Source: Candidatus Poseidoniaceae archaeon (GTDB lineage Archaea > Thermoplasmatota > Poseidoniia > Poseidoniales > Poseidoniaceae). From it: a stretch of 57,161 nt of DNA. Under the pieces are notes generated by a model, which had not been told where the DNA came from, made no database searches, and worked only from the letters and a program-made list of their open reading frames with translations. The stretch lies in NCBI GenBank assembly GCA_938084455.1, contig CALKDX010000002.1, positions 1 to 57,161 of the forward strand. Direction: 5' to 3'. Both the position numbers and the translations under genes were made by a program. Below, piece after piece: positions 29,916 to 39,416 of the stretch (positions are counted from its first letter, which is position 1; each line of letters begins with the position of its first letter).

Positions 29916-30245
29916 TCATTCTTCTTTGTCTTCCTTCCCAATGGTGTGTGGATTCGCTCCGAACGATACGTTCTCGCCTTTGATGTTCATACGGGCGGAA
30001 ATAGCGATGACAATGCAGACCAATGACAGTGGCTTAGGTAGGTAATTGGACCCCCATAATTCGCCACCGGAAAGGGACAGCCACCACAATACCCCGGCAG
30101 CAGCAATTAAACTCCCAGCAATCAGATTTTGCACCAAACGCTCCACGGGTGGAGAACGGGAAAAAGTGGCGATGAAGGTGAATAAAACGGCTGAAAAACC
30201 GCACAAACCCTCTGCCAAATGCTCGATGGTTGTTGGTTCGACCAT
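29916..30245 (-). CDS. Small multi-TM membrane protein, unknown
   Basis: 109 aa, several hydrophobic helices; stop codon abuts the convergent NFU gene. Confidence 0.65.
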   Translation of the reverse strand: MVEPTTIEHLAEGLCGFSAVLFTFIATFSRSPPVERLVQNLIAGSLIAAAGVLWWLSLSGGELWGSNYLPKPLSLVCIVIAISARMNIKGENVSFGANPHTIGKEDKEE

Positions 30246-30337
30246 GGTTTAGGGCAGGGGCCGGAGTTCTTCAATGTGCAGACAAAGGAAACCTTCGGAG
30301 GGGAATGTTTGACAAGGGTCAGCGTCCCAGTTAAATC

Positions 30338-32272
30338 ATGGCAGGTGGCGGTTTTTCTCTTCCAAAGGCGAGGCCGAGTGGGCCACCATATTTTTCGCGG
30401 AATCAAGTCGCAAAGGCACTGCATCAAGTGGCAGTGCTTTTGGAACTCCAAGGAGCGAATGTGTTTCGCGTTCGATCTTACCAAAACGCAAGCAGGATGC
30501 TTGGCTCATTGACCGAGGATTTGGGTGAGCTTGTCGCCACTGGTCGTTTATTGGAAATGAAGGGTATTGGCAAAGGACTCGGCTCAGCGCTTACACAAGT
30601 GATTGCAGAAGGCCAGTGGCCGTCAGATTGGATTGAACTCCATGCCTCAACACCAGAAGGGATGATTGAGATGCTTGGCATTCCTGGCCTCGGCCCAAAA
30701 CGAATCAAATTGATGAATCAAGAACTTGGCGTCGACTCGGTTGCATCGCTCAAAGAGGCCGCTGAAGCAGGTAAAATCGCCCCAATGAAGGGTTTTGGAG
30801 CCAAATCACAGGCCCGAATGTTGGACGGAATTGAACTTTTAGCCCGCTTCAGAGCACGGCGAAGGTTGGACGTCGGACTGATGTACGGAGAGGCGTTTGA
30901 AACACGTGTGGCTCACATTGATGGCGTGATTAAAGCACAATTGGCAGGAAGCGCAAGACGAAGAAAGGAAACAATCGGAGATTTGGATTTGGTCGTTGCG
31001 GTCGAACCTGAACATCATGAAGCGGTCGCTACCGCAATCCTCAGCCTTCCTGGAATCGCTGATGTCAAAGGTGCTGGCGATTCAAAAATCAGCATCATTC
31101 TCGACACATCGGTGTTTGAAGAAGGCTTCACTGTCGGTCACATTGACCCGAATGTATTGGATGCCATTGGTGGCGACGATTATGAGCAATTGGAAAGCGG
31201 GGGAACCATTGACGCTCAAGTGCGATTGGTCACACCACAAGTCTTCCCATTCACGCTCGCATACTTCACCGGAAGTAAGGAGCATAACATTGCTATGCGA
31301 CAAAGGGCCATCGATCGAGGCTTGCGGCTCAATGAATTCGGATTGATTCCAGAGGCAAAAGCAGGTGAACTCAAGGGCATGGCCGCTGCAGAATTTTCCT
31401 TAGACGCCATTGACGAGCAATCCATTTACCGTCACCTTGACCTCGAGTGGGTTACTCCGGAATTGAGAGAGGACACTGGAGAGATCTTGGCTGCAGAACG
31501 AAGTGCACTGCCTCATTTGCTCGAAACCAGCGAAATTCGAGGAGCATGGCACAACCACACAACCCTTTCTGACGGCGAGGCAAGTCTGGAACAGATGGCT
31601 GAAACGGCTCGCAAAATGGGATGGAATTGGTTGGGAATTGCTGACCATTCTCCTACGTTGCAAGTAGCCAATGGCGCCAGCGCTGAGGACCTTCTCGCCC
31701 AAGGTGAAACGATCAAGCAATACAATGCTGCATGGGCTGATGAAGGCGTAGATTTCCGCCTGTTCCATGGTGTTGAATCAGACATTCTACCCGGGGGCAA
31801 ACTGGATCACCCTGACGATGTTTTGGGAACTTTGGATTACACTGTGGCCTCAGTTCACGCCATCTCAAAATGGCGAGCGAGGGATGAAATTGAAAACACA
31901 GAAGAATTGATTCGCTGCATTGACCACCCTGCAACAACGGTTCTTGGCCATCCCACTGGGAGAATTCTTCAGGGAAGAGATGGCTATGAGGTCGATCTTT
32001 TCGCCGTGTTAGAGCACATGGCAGAGCACAACGATGAGGGTCGTTTGAAGGCGGTTGAATTGAACGCTAGCCCCTACCGATTGGACCTTGATTGGCGGTT
32101 GTGCAAGCATGCGAAGGGGCTTGGTGTACCGGTGATCATCAACCCAGACGCTCATTCATTGCGCGGCCTTGCCGACATCAGTTACGGCGTGATGGCTGCC
32201 CGCAAGGGTTGGTTAGAAGCCAATGATGTGCTCAATACCCTGACTGCGGAGCAGTTGTCAGCCATGATTTAA
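30338..32272 (+). CDS. polX: Family X DNA polymerase with C-terminal PHP domain (PolX)
   Basis: HhH motifs (MKGIGKGLGSAL, IPGLGPKRIKLM), GSARRRKETIGDLDLVVAV, FTGSKEHNIAMR, PHP HNHTTLSDGEASLEQM...GIADHS. Confidence 0.95.
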   Translation: MAGGGFSLPKARPSGPPYFSRNQVAKALHQVAVLLELQGANVFRVRSYQNASRMLGSLTEDLGELVATGRLLEMKGIGKGLGSALTQVIAEGQWPSDWIELHASTPEGMIEMLGIPGLGPKRIKLMNQELGVDSVASLKEAAEAGKIAPMKGFGAKSQARMLDGIELLARFRARRRLDVGLMYGEAFETRVAHIDGVIKAQLAGSARRRKETIGDLDLVVAVEPEHHEAVATAILSLPGIADVKGAGDSKISIILDTSVFEEGFTVGHIDPNVLDAIGGDDYEQLESGGTIDAQVRLVTPQVFPFTLAYFTGSKEHNIAMRQRAIDRGLRLNEFGLIPEAKAGELKGMAAAEFSLDAIDEQSIYRHLDLEWVTPELREDTGEILAAERSALPHLLETSEIRGAWHNHTTLSDGEASLEQMAETARKMGWNWLGIADHSPTLQVANGASAEDLLAQGETIKQYNAAWADEGVDFRLFHGVESDILPGGKLDHPDDVLGTLDYTVASVHAISKWRARDEIENTEELIRCIDHPATTVLGHPTGRILQGRDGYEVDLFAVLEHMAEHNDEGRLKAVELNASPYRLDLDWRLCKHAKGLGVPVIINPDAHSLRGLADISYGVMAARKGWLEANDVLNTLTAEQLSAMI

Positions 32273-32322
32273 CCAACCGCTTGAATGCACACCTTCTTGA
32301 CTTGCCGCCTCATCCTCCCATC

Positions 32323-32535
32323 ATGCGACTCTTACGCACCTTGATTATGGGCGCAACAATGCTGCTTCCTGGCCTCTTGCTGGGATTCTTAGTCTGGTAC
32401 ATCGCAGGGCAACCGACCAGCGAACCAATAGAATCCCTGATCTGCAACGGCATCCCCCTCCTCTCCGTGACATTAGGTTTGGTCTTTGGCTGGGCAACCG
32501 GAGAGGCCTACTCTGTGAAGATGGAAGCAAAGTGA
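32323..32535 (+). CDS. Small membrane protein, unknown
   Basis: Two predicted TM segments; ATG 32323 likely start (track start 32281). Confidence 0.5.
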   Translation: MRLLRTLIMGATMLLPGLLLGFLVWYIAGQPTSEPIESLICNGIPLLSVTLGLVFGWATGEAYSVKMEAK

Positions 32536-32541
32536 GGCGGT

Positions 32542-32862
32542 GTGATGGCAAAACGCATCTCACGAAGCGAATGGACCAACCTCGCTGAAACCTTCACTGA
32601 ATTTTTTGCCGGGCTCGGAGTTGTGAATGCAGAAAATGAACTGCTTTCCTTCCACAGCCATTCTCATCACGTACAAACTGGATTTTCGATCCATTCAGAT
32701 GGATTGGTCAACGCCTCCATGCCCCTCCATGGTTTGCAATCGAAGTTCGAAGAATTTGAATTTCATCCTACCGGTCATCTCATCATTTGTCACGCTGAAG
32801 CATCAACCTACACTTACAAAGTACCCGATGTCTTGCTCACAAACAGGAGGCAACGCTCATGA
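32542..32862 (+). CDS. Hypothetical protein
   Basis: 106-aa ORF, 4-bp overlap with downstream nth; co-directional. Confidence 0.6.
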   Translation: MMAKRISRSEWTNLAETFTEFFAGLGVVNAENELLSFHSHSHHVQTGFSIHSDGLVNASMPLHGLQSKFEEFEFHPTGHLIICHAEASTYTYKVPDVLLTNRRQRS

Positions 32863-33509
32863 AACGCGCTGACAAGGCCATCCGCATTGTGGAAATGCTT
32901 GAGGAACTGTACCCCGAAACTCCGGTCCCTCTTGACCACACCAACACCTTCGAATTGCTCGTGGCGGTTTTGATGAGTGCACAAACGACCGATCTCAAAG
33001 TCAACGAGGTGACCCCCGCATTGTTCGCAAAAGCCAACACTCCAGAACAGATGTCCAAACTCCCCGTTCAAACAATTCTTGAGGACATACGCCAAGTGGG
33101 CTTGGCACCGACCAAGGCGAAAAACATCCGTCGACTCTCTGAATTGCTCGTTGAACGCCACGATGGAGTGATTCCAGACTCATTTGAAGCGCTCGAGGCG
33201 TTGCCCGGCGTTGGCCATAAGACCGCAGGTGTTGTGCTTGCACAGGCCTTTGGCATACCAGCCTTCCCAATCGACACCCACATTCACCGCTTAGCTGCAA
33301 GATGGGGGCTATCGAAGGGAACGACAGTTGAACGAACAGAGCGTGATTTGAAGGCGATATTCCCCAAGGCGTTGTGGAACAAATTACACTTGCAAATTAT
33401 TTTCTTCGGGCGTGAGTATTGCCCCGCCCGTAACCATGATCTAACGCAATGTCCGATCTGTTCGTGGACGGCAACAAAAAAGCGAATTGCTCAGGAAGCA
33501 AAACGGTAA
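32859..33509 (+). CDS. nth: Endonuclease III
   Basis: HhH-GPD: LEALPGVGHKTAGVVLAQAFGIPAFPIDTHIHRLAARWGL; C-terminal Cys cluster. Confidence 0.95.
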   Translation: MKRADKAIRIVEMLEELYPETPVPLDHTNTFELLVAVLMSAQTTDLKVNEVTPALFAKANTPEQMSKLPVQTILEDIRQVGLAPTKAKNIRRLSELLVERHDGVIPDSFEALEALPGVGHKTAGVVLAQAFGIPAFPIDTHIHRLAARWGLSKGTTVERTERDLKAIFPKALWNKLHLQIIFFGREYCPARNHDLTQCPICSWTATKKRIAQEAKR

Positions 33510-33959
33510 TCATACCAGGTTGAGGCTTCGTGCTGCAAGGTTGGTCACAACAAGAATTCCCAAAATCATCGAGGTCACCCTCAACGCGGTGTGCTCATGA
33601 GTGCCAGAATGTGCCTCACGAAGCAAAGCATAGCCAATCAGACCCAAGCCAATCGTTTGGAGCATTGTACCGATGGAAGTGACAACTCGGTCGAGATCGT
33701 TGTATCCATCCACATCTGAGAGGTATTCCGAAATGTCTTCCAACGTTGCTTCATCACCCAGTGCATCAGGAGGGCCCCACATGGTGACGACCTCTGAAAA
33801 TAGAGTTGCAGCGAGAATGAGGATGATTCCAATCATCAACCAACGCTCAAAGGAATAGGAAATTTTGGCCTTGTCGAAGCCTTGTGGGGGTTGATACGGC
33901 GACACAGGTGGAGGGGCAGTTTGGGCGGCAGTTCCGGGTGGAGGAGGTATGGCTTGCAT
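33510..33959 (-). CDS. Pro-rich N-terminus, multi-TM membrane protein, unknown
   Basis: 149-aa ORF 45 bp downstream of arlJ on the same strand. Confidence 0.65.
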   Translation of the reverse strand: MQAIPPPPGTAAQTAPPPVSPYQPPQGFDKAKISYSFERWLMIGIILILAATLFSEVVTMWGPPDALGDEATLEDISEYLSDVDGYNDLDRVVTSIGTMLQTIGLGLIGYALLREAHSGTHEHTALRVTSMILGILVVTNLAARSLNLV

Positions 33960-34004
33960 GCTTAGGCATCGTGATTCATGTTATTGTCCTTCGCTTGAAG
34001 AACA

Positions 34005-35807
34005 TCAAACTCCAAAGATTCCTGAAGCACTTTCAAGAACAACAGAAGTCAGGAATGAGGTGATTCCAGCAACCCAAAGCAATTGAATGGCTTGCCCAAG
34101 GGCCGTGATTTTTCCACCGCCACGTAACCGATTTGAGATCATTGAAACTGCTGCCACTTGGAACAACACCAAAATCGACACGACAATCTTGAACATTCGA
34201 ATGTTCTCCCCGACTGCAGATGCATCTTCCATAATTGGTAAAGCAAGATCTGAGCCAAAGCTAGAAAGCGCTGAGACATCGGTGTCGACAAATCCTTCGG
34301 CGACACCTGCAATTGAATCTCCCAGTTTCAAGACAATTGCAATGGTCACGTTGAGGCTGGTCACCGTTGCAATCAGTAAACCGAGCGCCACACCGCGCAT
34401 GGTGTTGGCAGACAGTGCACGGCGCCGGCGTAGGGAAAGTAAATTTCCAACCGAACGAGAAACCATCTCTGCAGTTCCTGCAGGTTGGCCAGAGGATTGT
34501 GACCCTTCGATGTAAATTCGGGTGTATCGAGAAATGACTGCAGAGTTTGTGTCTGCGGTAAAATAATCCCAAGCACGATCAGAGTTAATCCGAGTCGAAA
34601 GTCGCTTTTCCAAGCGGTCGATGGAATCATCCAGGACACCAAAGTCAATACCACGAAGGGCTTTGATGGTGGCCGATGGTTCAGCAGAGCGCGCTTGTGC
34701 AGTGCCTCCAAGAGCACGGATAAAATCTGGATAAGTTTCATCTCGACGCAGAACAGCGCTTTCTTCTCGGCCAACCATAAATGCTGGAATGAGCATAGGG
34801 GAAAGCGGGGCAGCAAAAAGAAGTAAACCGTACCGATCCCATTGGCTGCTGACCTCTTGCCAAGAAGCGAGGATGATAATTACGGTGATGAAGAGGAGAA
34901 GAATCGAAAGGAGTGAGGCACCAATGAGGGCCCTGAGAAAATTAATTCGAAACGGAGTGTCCATTTCGTCGCGTGCGAAGGTTGGGTCTTCTGGGATGGT
35001 CGAATTGAACGCATAGACCCCACCAACTTGGATAATGGTGAACAACAAACCCGCTAGCAAAAGAAACCGCATACGACTCGCCACTTCGATTGGAAGATCA
35101 CTTGCAGATCCAACTTCGAACAGCACCAAGTGAATTCCAGCAATCACAAGGCCAAACAATCCAGCAGATACCAGAGACACATAGATTTCCTTCATGGTGT
35201 CTACAGATTCAAGACGCGTGTCGTACAAGGTCGTGTACTGTTCTGCAATTGTTTCCTGTTCGGAACGCATGAACTCATCGATTGGTTGGCCTGCTTCAAT
35301 GGAAAACGCCATTCGATCAAGAAAATCCGCCCACAATGGAGACGGACTTTGTTGGGCCACGATTCGTGAAGCTTCCGGAAGCGACGTGTGCCACTTGTCC
35401 ACAAGCGTTTCAATCCGCTGAACTTCACTGGCTAACTCGCCATAATCCCTCATTTGTTTGAGGATGTCGAAAATAGACTGAGCACCAACTTCACCCAAAG
35501 AAAGGATGCCCATTCGAGTGATGAACATGTGCATTTCTTTCTCAATCAACGCTGCTGAGCGTTGAACATCGAGAAGGGGAAAAGCAATTGCTGCACCCCC
35601 TGCAAGAGTGGGAAGCAACACAAGAAGGAAGATCCCTGCGAAGCCGGAAAACAAGGCCCCTTCCGAAAGACCACCGGTGAGGAGAATGATGACAACTGCG
35701 GAGAAAAAGCCTGCAAAAGCGGCACCACCTACGAAGTAGCCAAGGAAATTCAAAATGGGCATTTCAAGACGCCGCAAAGCGATTTGCCACATCGACATTC
35801 GCTGCAT
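34005..35807 (-). CDS. arlJ: Archaellum assembly membrane protein ArlJ/FlaJ (T2SF)
   Basis: 600 aa, T2SF-type multi-TM architecture, immediately downstream of arlI in an archaellum operon. Confidence 0.9.
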   Translation of the reverse strand: MQRMSMWQIALRRLEMPILNFLGYFVGGAAFAGFFSAVVIILLTGGLSEGALFSGFAGIFLLVLLPTLAGGAAIAFPLLDVQRSAALIEKEMHMFITRMGILSLGEVGAQSIFDILKQMRDYGELASEVQRIETLVDKWHTSLPEASRIVAQQSPSPLWADFLDRMAFSIEAGQPIDEFMRSEQETIAEQYTTLYDTRLESVDTMKEIYVSLVSAGLFGLVIAGIHLVLFEVGSASDLPIEVASRMRFLLLAGLLFTIIQVGGVYAFNSTIPEDPTFARDEMDTPFRINFLRALIGASLLSILLLFITVIIILASWQEVSSQWDRYGLLLFAAPLSPMLIPAFMVGREESAVLRRDETYPDFIRALGGTAQARSAEPSATIKALRGIDFGVLDDSIDRLEKRLSTRINSDRAWDYFTADTNSAVISRYTRIYIEGSQSSGQPAGTAEMVSRSVGNLLSLRRRRALSANTMRGVALGLLIATVTSLNVTIAIVLKLGDSIAGVAEGFVDTDVSALSSFGSDLALPIMEDASAVGENIRMFKIVVSILVLFQVAAVSMISNRLRGGGKITALGQAIQLLWVAGITSFLTSVVLESASGIFGV

Positions 35808-35817
35808 CCATCATCCC

Positions 35818-37533
35818 TCACTCGTGATTGATGCCCTTCCATGAATCGACGGCACGGTCGAAGTGTTCCCAGCCGCTGTTGTAGTAGATTCCAAGCAGAT
35901 CAAACACGTCATCGTAATGGGTTAGGTCTCGATCAACCATTCGCTGGAGCGCTTCTGCCCTCTTGAGCATTTCATCGTAAATATCACGCTTGTTGGCAAA
36001 ACCTGCCATTGCAGCAATTTTGTTTTCAAGCAAATGGCTTTGGAACATTCCGCGGAAGTAGTGTTTATCCTTCACAGGATCCCATTCGAACATACCACGG
36101 GTTAACACACCGTCACTGTGTTTGTTGTATCCAATAACTTCGTCAATACCTGTAACACGCCGGGCGATTCCTCCCCCTGGTGCTTCGACGACCTCTTGGA
36201 AAATAGCGAAATTCAGGTTATCGAAGAAACGAATTGGAACATTGATTGGGTCGCCGGTAAACCGTTGAATCATCTTCACAATTGACGATGCGTGGAACGT
36301 CGCAATGACCGGGTGGCCCGTTTGCATTGCCTGGAATGCTGTCGCTCCTTCGACACCACGTATTTCACCGATGATGATGTAACGTGGCCGGCTACGCAAT
36401 GCTGCCTTGAGTAAATCGAACATTTCCACACGAGACTCTTCGTTCTTTGAGGAACGGGTCACCAATCGTTGCCAAATCTTGTGGCGCACCTTGACTTCAG
36501 GAGTGTCTTCTGCCGAGTAAATCTTGACATTGTGGTCAATAAAAGGGAGAATGGCATTGAGGGTTGTGGTTTTTCCAGATGCAGTTTCCCCGGACACAAG
36601 AACCGACATACCGTATTCAAGGCAAATCCAGATGTAGGCTGCGACCTGCGAAGAAATGGTCCCCCAAGCAATGAGTTGTGTGATGGAGATGGTTTCTTCA
36701 GCAAACTTACGAATGGTGAATGATGGTCCTAACATGGACACGTCATCGGAGAAAATGATGTTGATACGAGAGCCATCGAGCAATGCGCCATCAATGATTG
36801 GTTTGTTGTCCGAAACAGGACGCCCGATACGCTCAGACATTGCTCTGAGGAAACGGGAAAGAATTTCTCGGTCCCTAAAGCGAATGTTGGATGTCACCAT
36901 GCCGAACACCTTGTGATCCATGTGGACGTGTTTCAGGCCAATTGAGTGAATATCTTCCAGCATCTCATCAGAAAGAAGGGGTTCAAGCGGTCCGTTTCGA
37001 ATGAGGTCACGAATCACGATGTACTCCAAGCGTGTGCGCTGCTCTTGATTGACAACGAGCCGCCTGTCTTCTAGCCCCAGCATTTCCCAAAGACGCCCTT
37101 GGCGCCGAGGTGCGACACCGATTTCTGTATCGAGAACAGTGTAACGAGCAACCATCTGACGGAGGATGTTTTCAAACTCATTATCTGTTGTGAAGGATGG
37201 AGCAGCTGGTGCTTCTTGGAGGAGAGTTTCAGTTAATTCTCTACGAATGTTTTCTTCCTCTTCAGTGAGTTGAGGCTCAAGGCCAAACCACAAAATTTGG
37301 CCACCACCCTCTTCATCAGCAGGAGGTTCGTAAATGTGAATGAAAATTGGTTCTTTTGCAAGGTAAATGAGGTTGAGGGGGCGTTCCTTTTTGGCATCCC
37401 TGTCAAGTTCACCGTAGTAGATCGGGCGAGTCCCGTAGCGAGCCTCGAAATCACGAACCCAGTCTGCGACGTGTTGGTGGGCAGCCATGACCCCATTGAG
37501 GTCACCCTTTGCGAATGTAGGTTCATCTGACAT
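35818..37533 (-). CDS. arlI: Archaellum assembly ATPase ArlI/FlaI
   Basis: Walker A SGETASGKTTTLNA, RYIIIGEIRGVEGATAFQAMQTGHPVIATFHA; SD GGAGGT upstream. Confidence 0.97.
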   Translation of the reverse strand: MSDEPTFAKGDLNGVMAAHQHVADWVRDFEARYGTRPIYYGELDRDAKKERPLNLIYLAKEPIFIHIYEPPADEEGGGQILWFGLEPQLTEEEENIRRELTETLLQEAPAAPSFTTDNEFENILRQMVARYTVLDTEIGVAPRRQGRLWEMLGLEDRRLVVNQEQRTRLEYIVIRDLIRNGPLEPLLSDEMLEDIHSIGLKHVHMDHKVFGMVTSNIRFRDREILSRFLRAMSERIGRPVSDNKPIIDGALLDGSRINIIFSDDVSMLGPSFTIRKFAEETISITQLIAWGTISSQVAAYIWICLEYGMSVLVSGETASGKTTTLNAILPFIDHNVKIYSAEDTPEVKVRHKIWQRLVTRSSKNEESRVEMFDLLKAALRSRPRYIIIGEIRGVEGATAFQAMQTGHPVIATFHASSIVKMIQRFTGDPINVPIRFFDNLNFAIFQEVVEAPGGGIARRVTGIDEVIGYNKHSDGVLTRGMFEWDPVKDKHYFRGMFQSHLLENKIAAMAGFANKRDIYDEMLKRAEALQRMVDRDLTHYDDVFDLLGIYYNSGWEHFDRAVDSWKGINHE

Positions 37534-37547
37534 TCATGGTACCTCCT

Positions 37548-38276
37548 TCAACTGACCGCCGTGATGTCGACGATGAAGCCCATGCTCGGCTCAACACGCC
37601 ATCCAACAGAAGTTTGAACTGGGCCTGCAGCCCTCAAAAACCTCGTAACAACGATGTTTCTTTTGATTTCACCACCGATCATAGCGGTGGTGAGATCAAG
37701 AACAATTTCTGCTGATGCACGCAAAGTGTGCATCATTTTGTGGTCCATTTCGTCAGGGTCGACGCACAACATGAGCGAGCGACCATCGGCACAAATGCGA
37801 CGAAGCCGCTGCATCATGGTAAAACGTTGAGTTTCGTCGAGCGAATCAGGCATTAGTGAACTCGCTGCATCGATAATCACGACGTCTGCGAGTGCGATTG
37901 CCTCTGCTTCAAGCAGTTCGTTTAGCCCGACATCCGGTAGGGCTTCTGCAATAGTTCCAAAACGGGAGAAGACCATCAGTTGGCCTTCCCGAATGGCATC
38001 TGTGATACCGTAACCAATGGATTCCATTTGCTCAATCCAGCCGCGAGTCGTGAGTTCAGTTGTGATCACGAGTACTTTCACACCGTTTTCTACCATACCA
38101 TAGGCAAGTCGTTGTGAGATGAGTGATTTACCGCCACCCACTCCACCTTGGAGGACATACAAGGAACGGTTTGGTAACCGCAATCCCATGGAATCACCCA
38201 GGGAGTCTGTTTCCAAATCGAAAGGAAAACCGTCTTCTATCGGCTTGTGAGCCGTCAAAAATGGATCTTCCTTCAA
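37548..38276 (-). CDS. arlH: Archaellum regulatory ATPase ArlH/FlaH (RecA/KaiC-like)
   Basis: GGVGGGKSLISQRLAYGM Walker A, position between arlG and arlI. Confidence 0.93.
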   Translation of the reverse strand: MKEDPFLTAHKPIEDGFPFDLETDSLGDSMGLRLPNRSLYVLQGGVGGGKSLISQRLAYGMVENGVKVLVITTELTTRGWIEQMESIGYGITDAIREGQLMVFSRFGTIAEALPDVGLNELLEAEAIALADVVIIDAASSLMPDSLDETQRFTMMQRLRRICADGRSLMLCVDPDEMDHKMMHTLRASAEIVLDLTTAMIGGEIKRNIVVTRFLRAAGPVQTSVGWRVEPSMGFIVDITAVS

Positions 38277-38764
38277 GAGAGCCTCACCTCGACATTCATT
38301 GATGCACTTGATGACATGCCACCAACGACTTCAGATGTGACGATGGCGTACAATTTGACATCGTCCCCTGCCGCAAATGGAGTGGTTCCGTAAGAGGAAT
38401 CTTCAATCACAATTTCAGCAAGTTCGTTTGAGTCCCACGTGGGCCCGGTGATTGTGGCAGTGGTATTGGTTGGAGCTTGCCCGTTCACGAGCACGGCGAT
38501 GAGTTGTTCATCCAGTGGATGGATTCCGGTGTTTTGCAGGTAGAAGGTGATGGACGGTGTCGAACCGCTGGTGTCAACATCCACCATCATTGGGTCGCCG
38601 GCAAAATCCAAGCCGAGTTCACCCGTGAAGGTGATGCCCTGCTGATTTTTTTGAGCCGTTCTCGCCATTGCCGACCATTCCGTGATCAGCAGTGCACTCA
38701 CAGAACTCGAGATCAACAAGCCCGTGATGAGCATGATGAAGGTTGATGCGCCACCGTCTGCCAT
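38273..38764 (-). CDS. arlG: Archaellum protein ArlG/FlaG
   Basis: Pilin-like N-terminal helix (GGASTFIMLITGLLISSSVSALLITEW) and beta-sandwich domain; 4-bp overlap with arlH. Confidence 0.8.
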   Translation of the reverse strand: MADGGASTFIMLITGLLISSSVSALLITEWSAMARTAQKNQQGITFTGELGLDFAGDPMMVDVDTSGSTPSITFYLQNTGIHPLDEQLIAVLVNGQAPTNTTATITGPTWDSNELAEIVIEDSSYGTTPFAAGDDVKLYAIVTSEVVGGMSSSASMNVEVRLS

Positions 38765-38773
38765 AGCCAGTCC

Positions 38774-39415
38774 TCAGAGCGTAGTACCTACTGTTGTACC
38801 GCCATAGGTGAAGGCAAGGCGGACATGGTTTGTAGGTGATAATTCCCAACGCAGATCAAGCGTTTCCCCAGAATACCAATACCCGCTGGACAAGCCAATT
38901 GGGTTTGATGCTGAGAGCGTTTGCGGATCTGTCCCATCGAGGAACAGCCAAACATCCTCGGTAGGGAGGGTGACTGCACCATCGTTGGTGATCACGGCAA
39001 AAACGTAAGTCTTCATGACGGGGGTAAGTGTTGCAGCAGCTGTAGGTGTCTGAGCGGGTGTTCCAAAAGAGATGACAGGAGTGGATGTCGAACAATCGCC
39101 GGTGCTGGTGATGGACACGGCGTCGATGACTCCATTGCTGTCAACTGTGAAACTTGCGCTAAATCCTGTACACGAGGACGCAACAAGGGTCCCGTTGACG
39201 TAATCTGTTCCTCCGTTCGTGATGGTGATGTCTTCAAGGGCGAAAAGCCAGATATCACTCGAATCAACGGTGAAACTCGGTAGAGGCTCAGCAGCGGATT
39301 CAATCGAATCCATTGAGGATTCAAACTGATTTCCAATCGTTTGAACGGCCATGGAAAACACGACCAATAACGATACCCCAATGATGAGGCCACCAATACC
39401 CACCGAGCCAGCCAT
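38774..39415 (-). CDS. arlF: Archaellum protein ArlF/FlaF with insertion
   Basis: MAGSVGIGGLIIGVSLLVVFSMAVQTIGNQ N-terminal helix; C-terminal YVFAVITNDGAVTLPTEDVWLFLDG; start taken as MAGSV (track start 39427 overlaps upstream gene). Confidence 0.75.
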   Translation of the reverse strand: MAGSVGIGGLIIGVSLLVVFSMAVQTIGNQFESSMDSIESAAEPLPSFTVDSSDIWLFALEDITITNGGTDYVNGTLVASSCTGFSASFTVDSNGVIDAVSITSTGDCSTSTPVISFGTPAQTPTAAATLTPVMKTYVFAVITNDGAVTLPTEDVWLFLDGTDPQTLSASNPIGLSSGYWYSGETLDLRWELSPTNHVRLAFTYGGTTVGTTL

Positions 39416-39416
39416 T

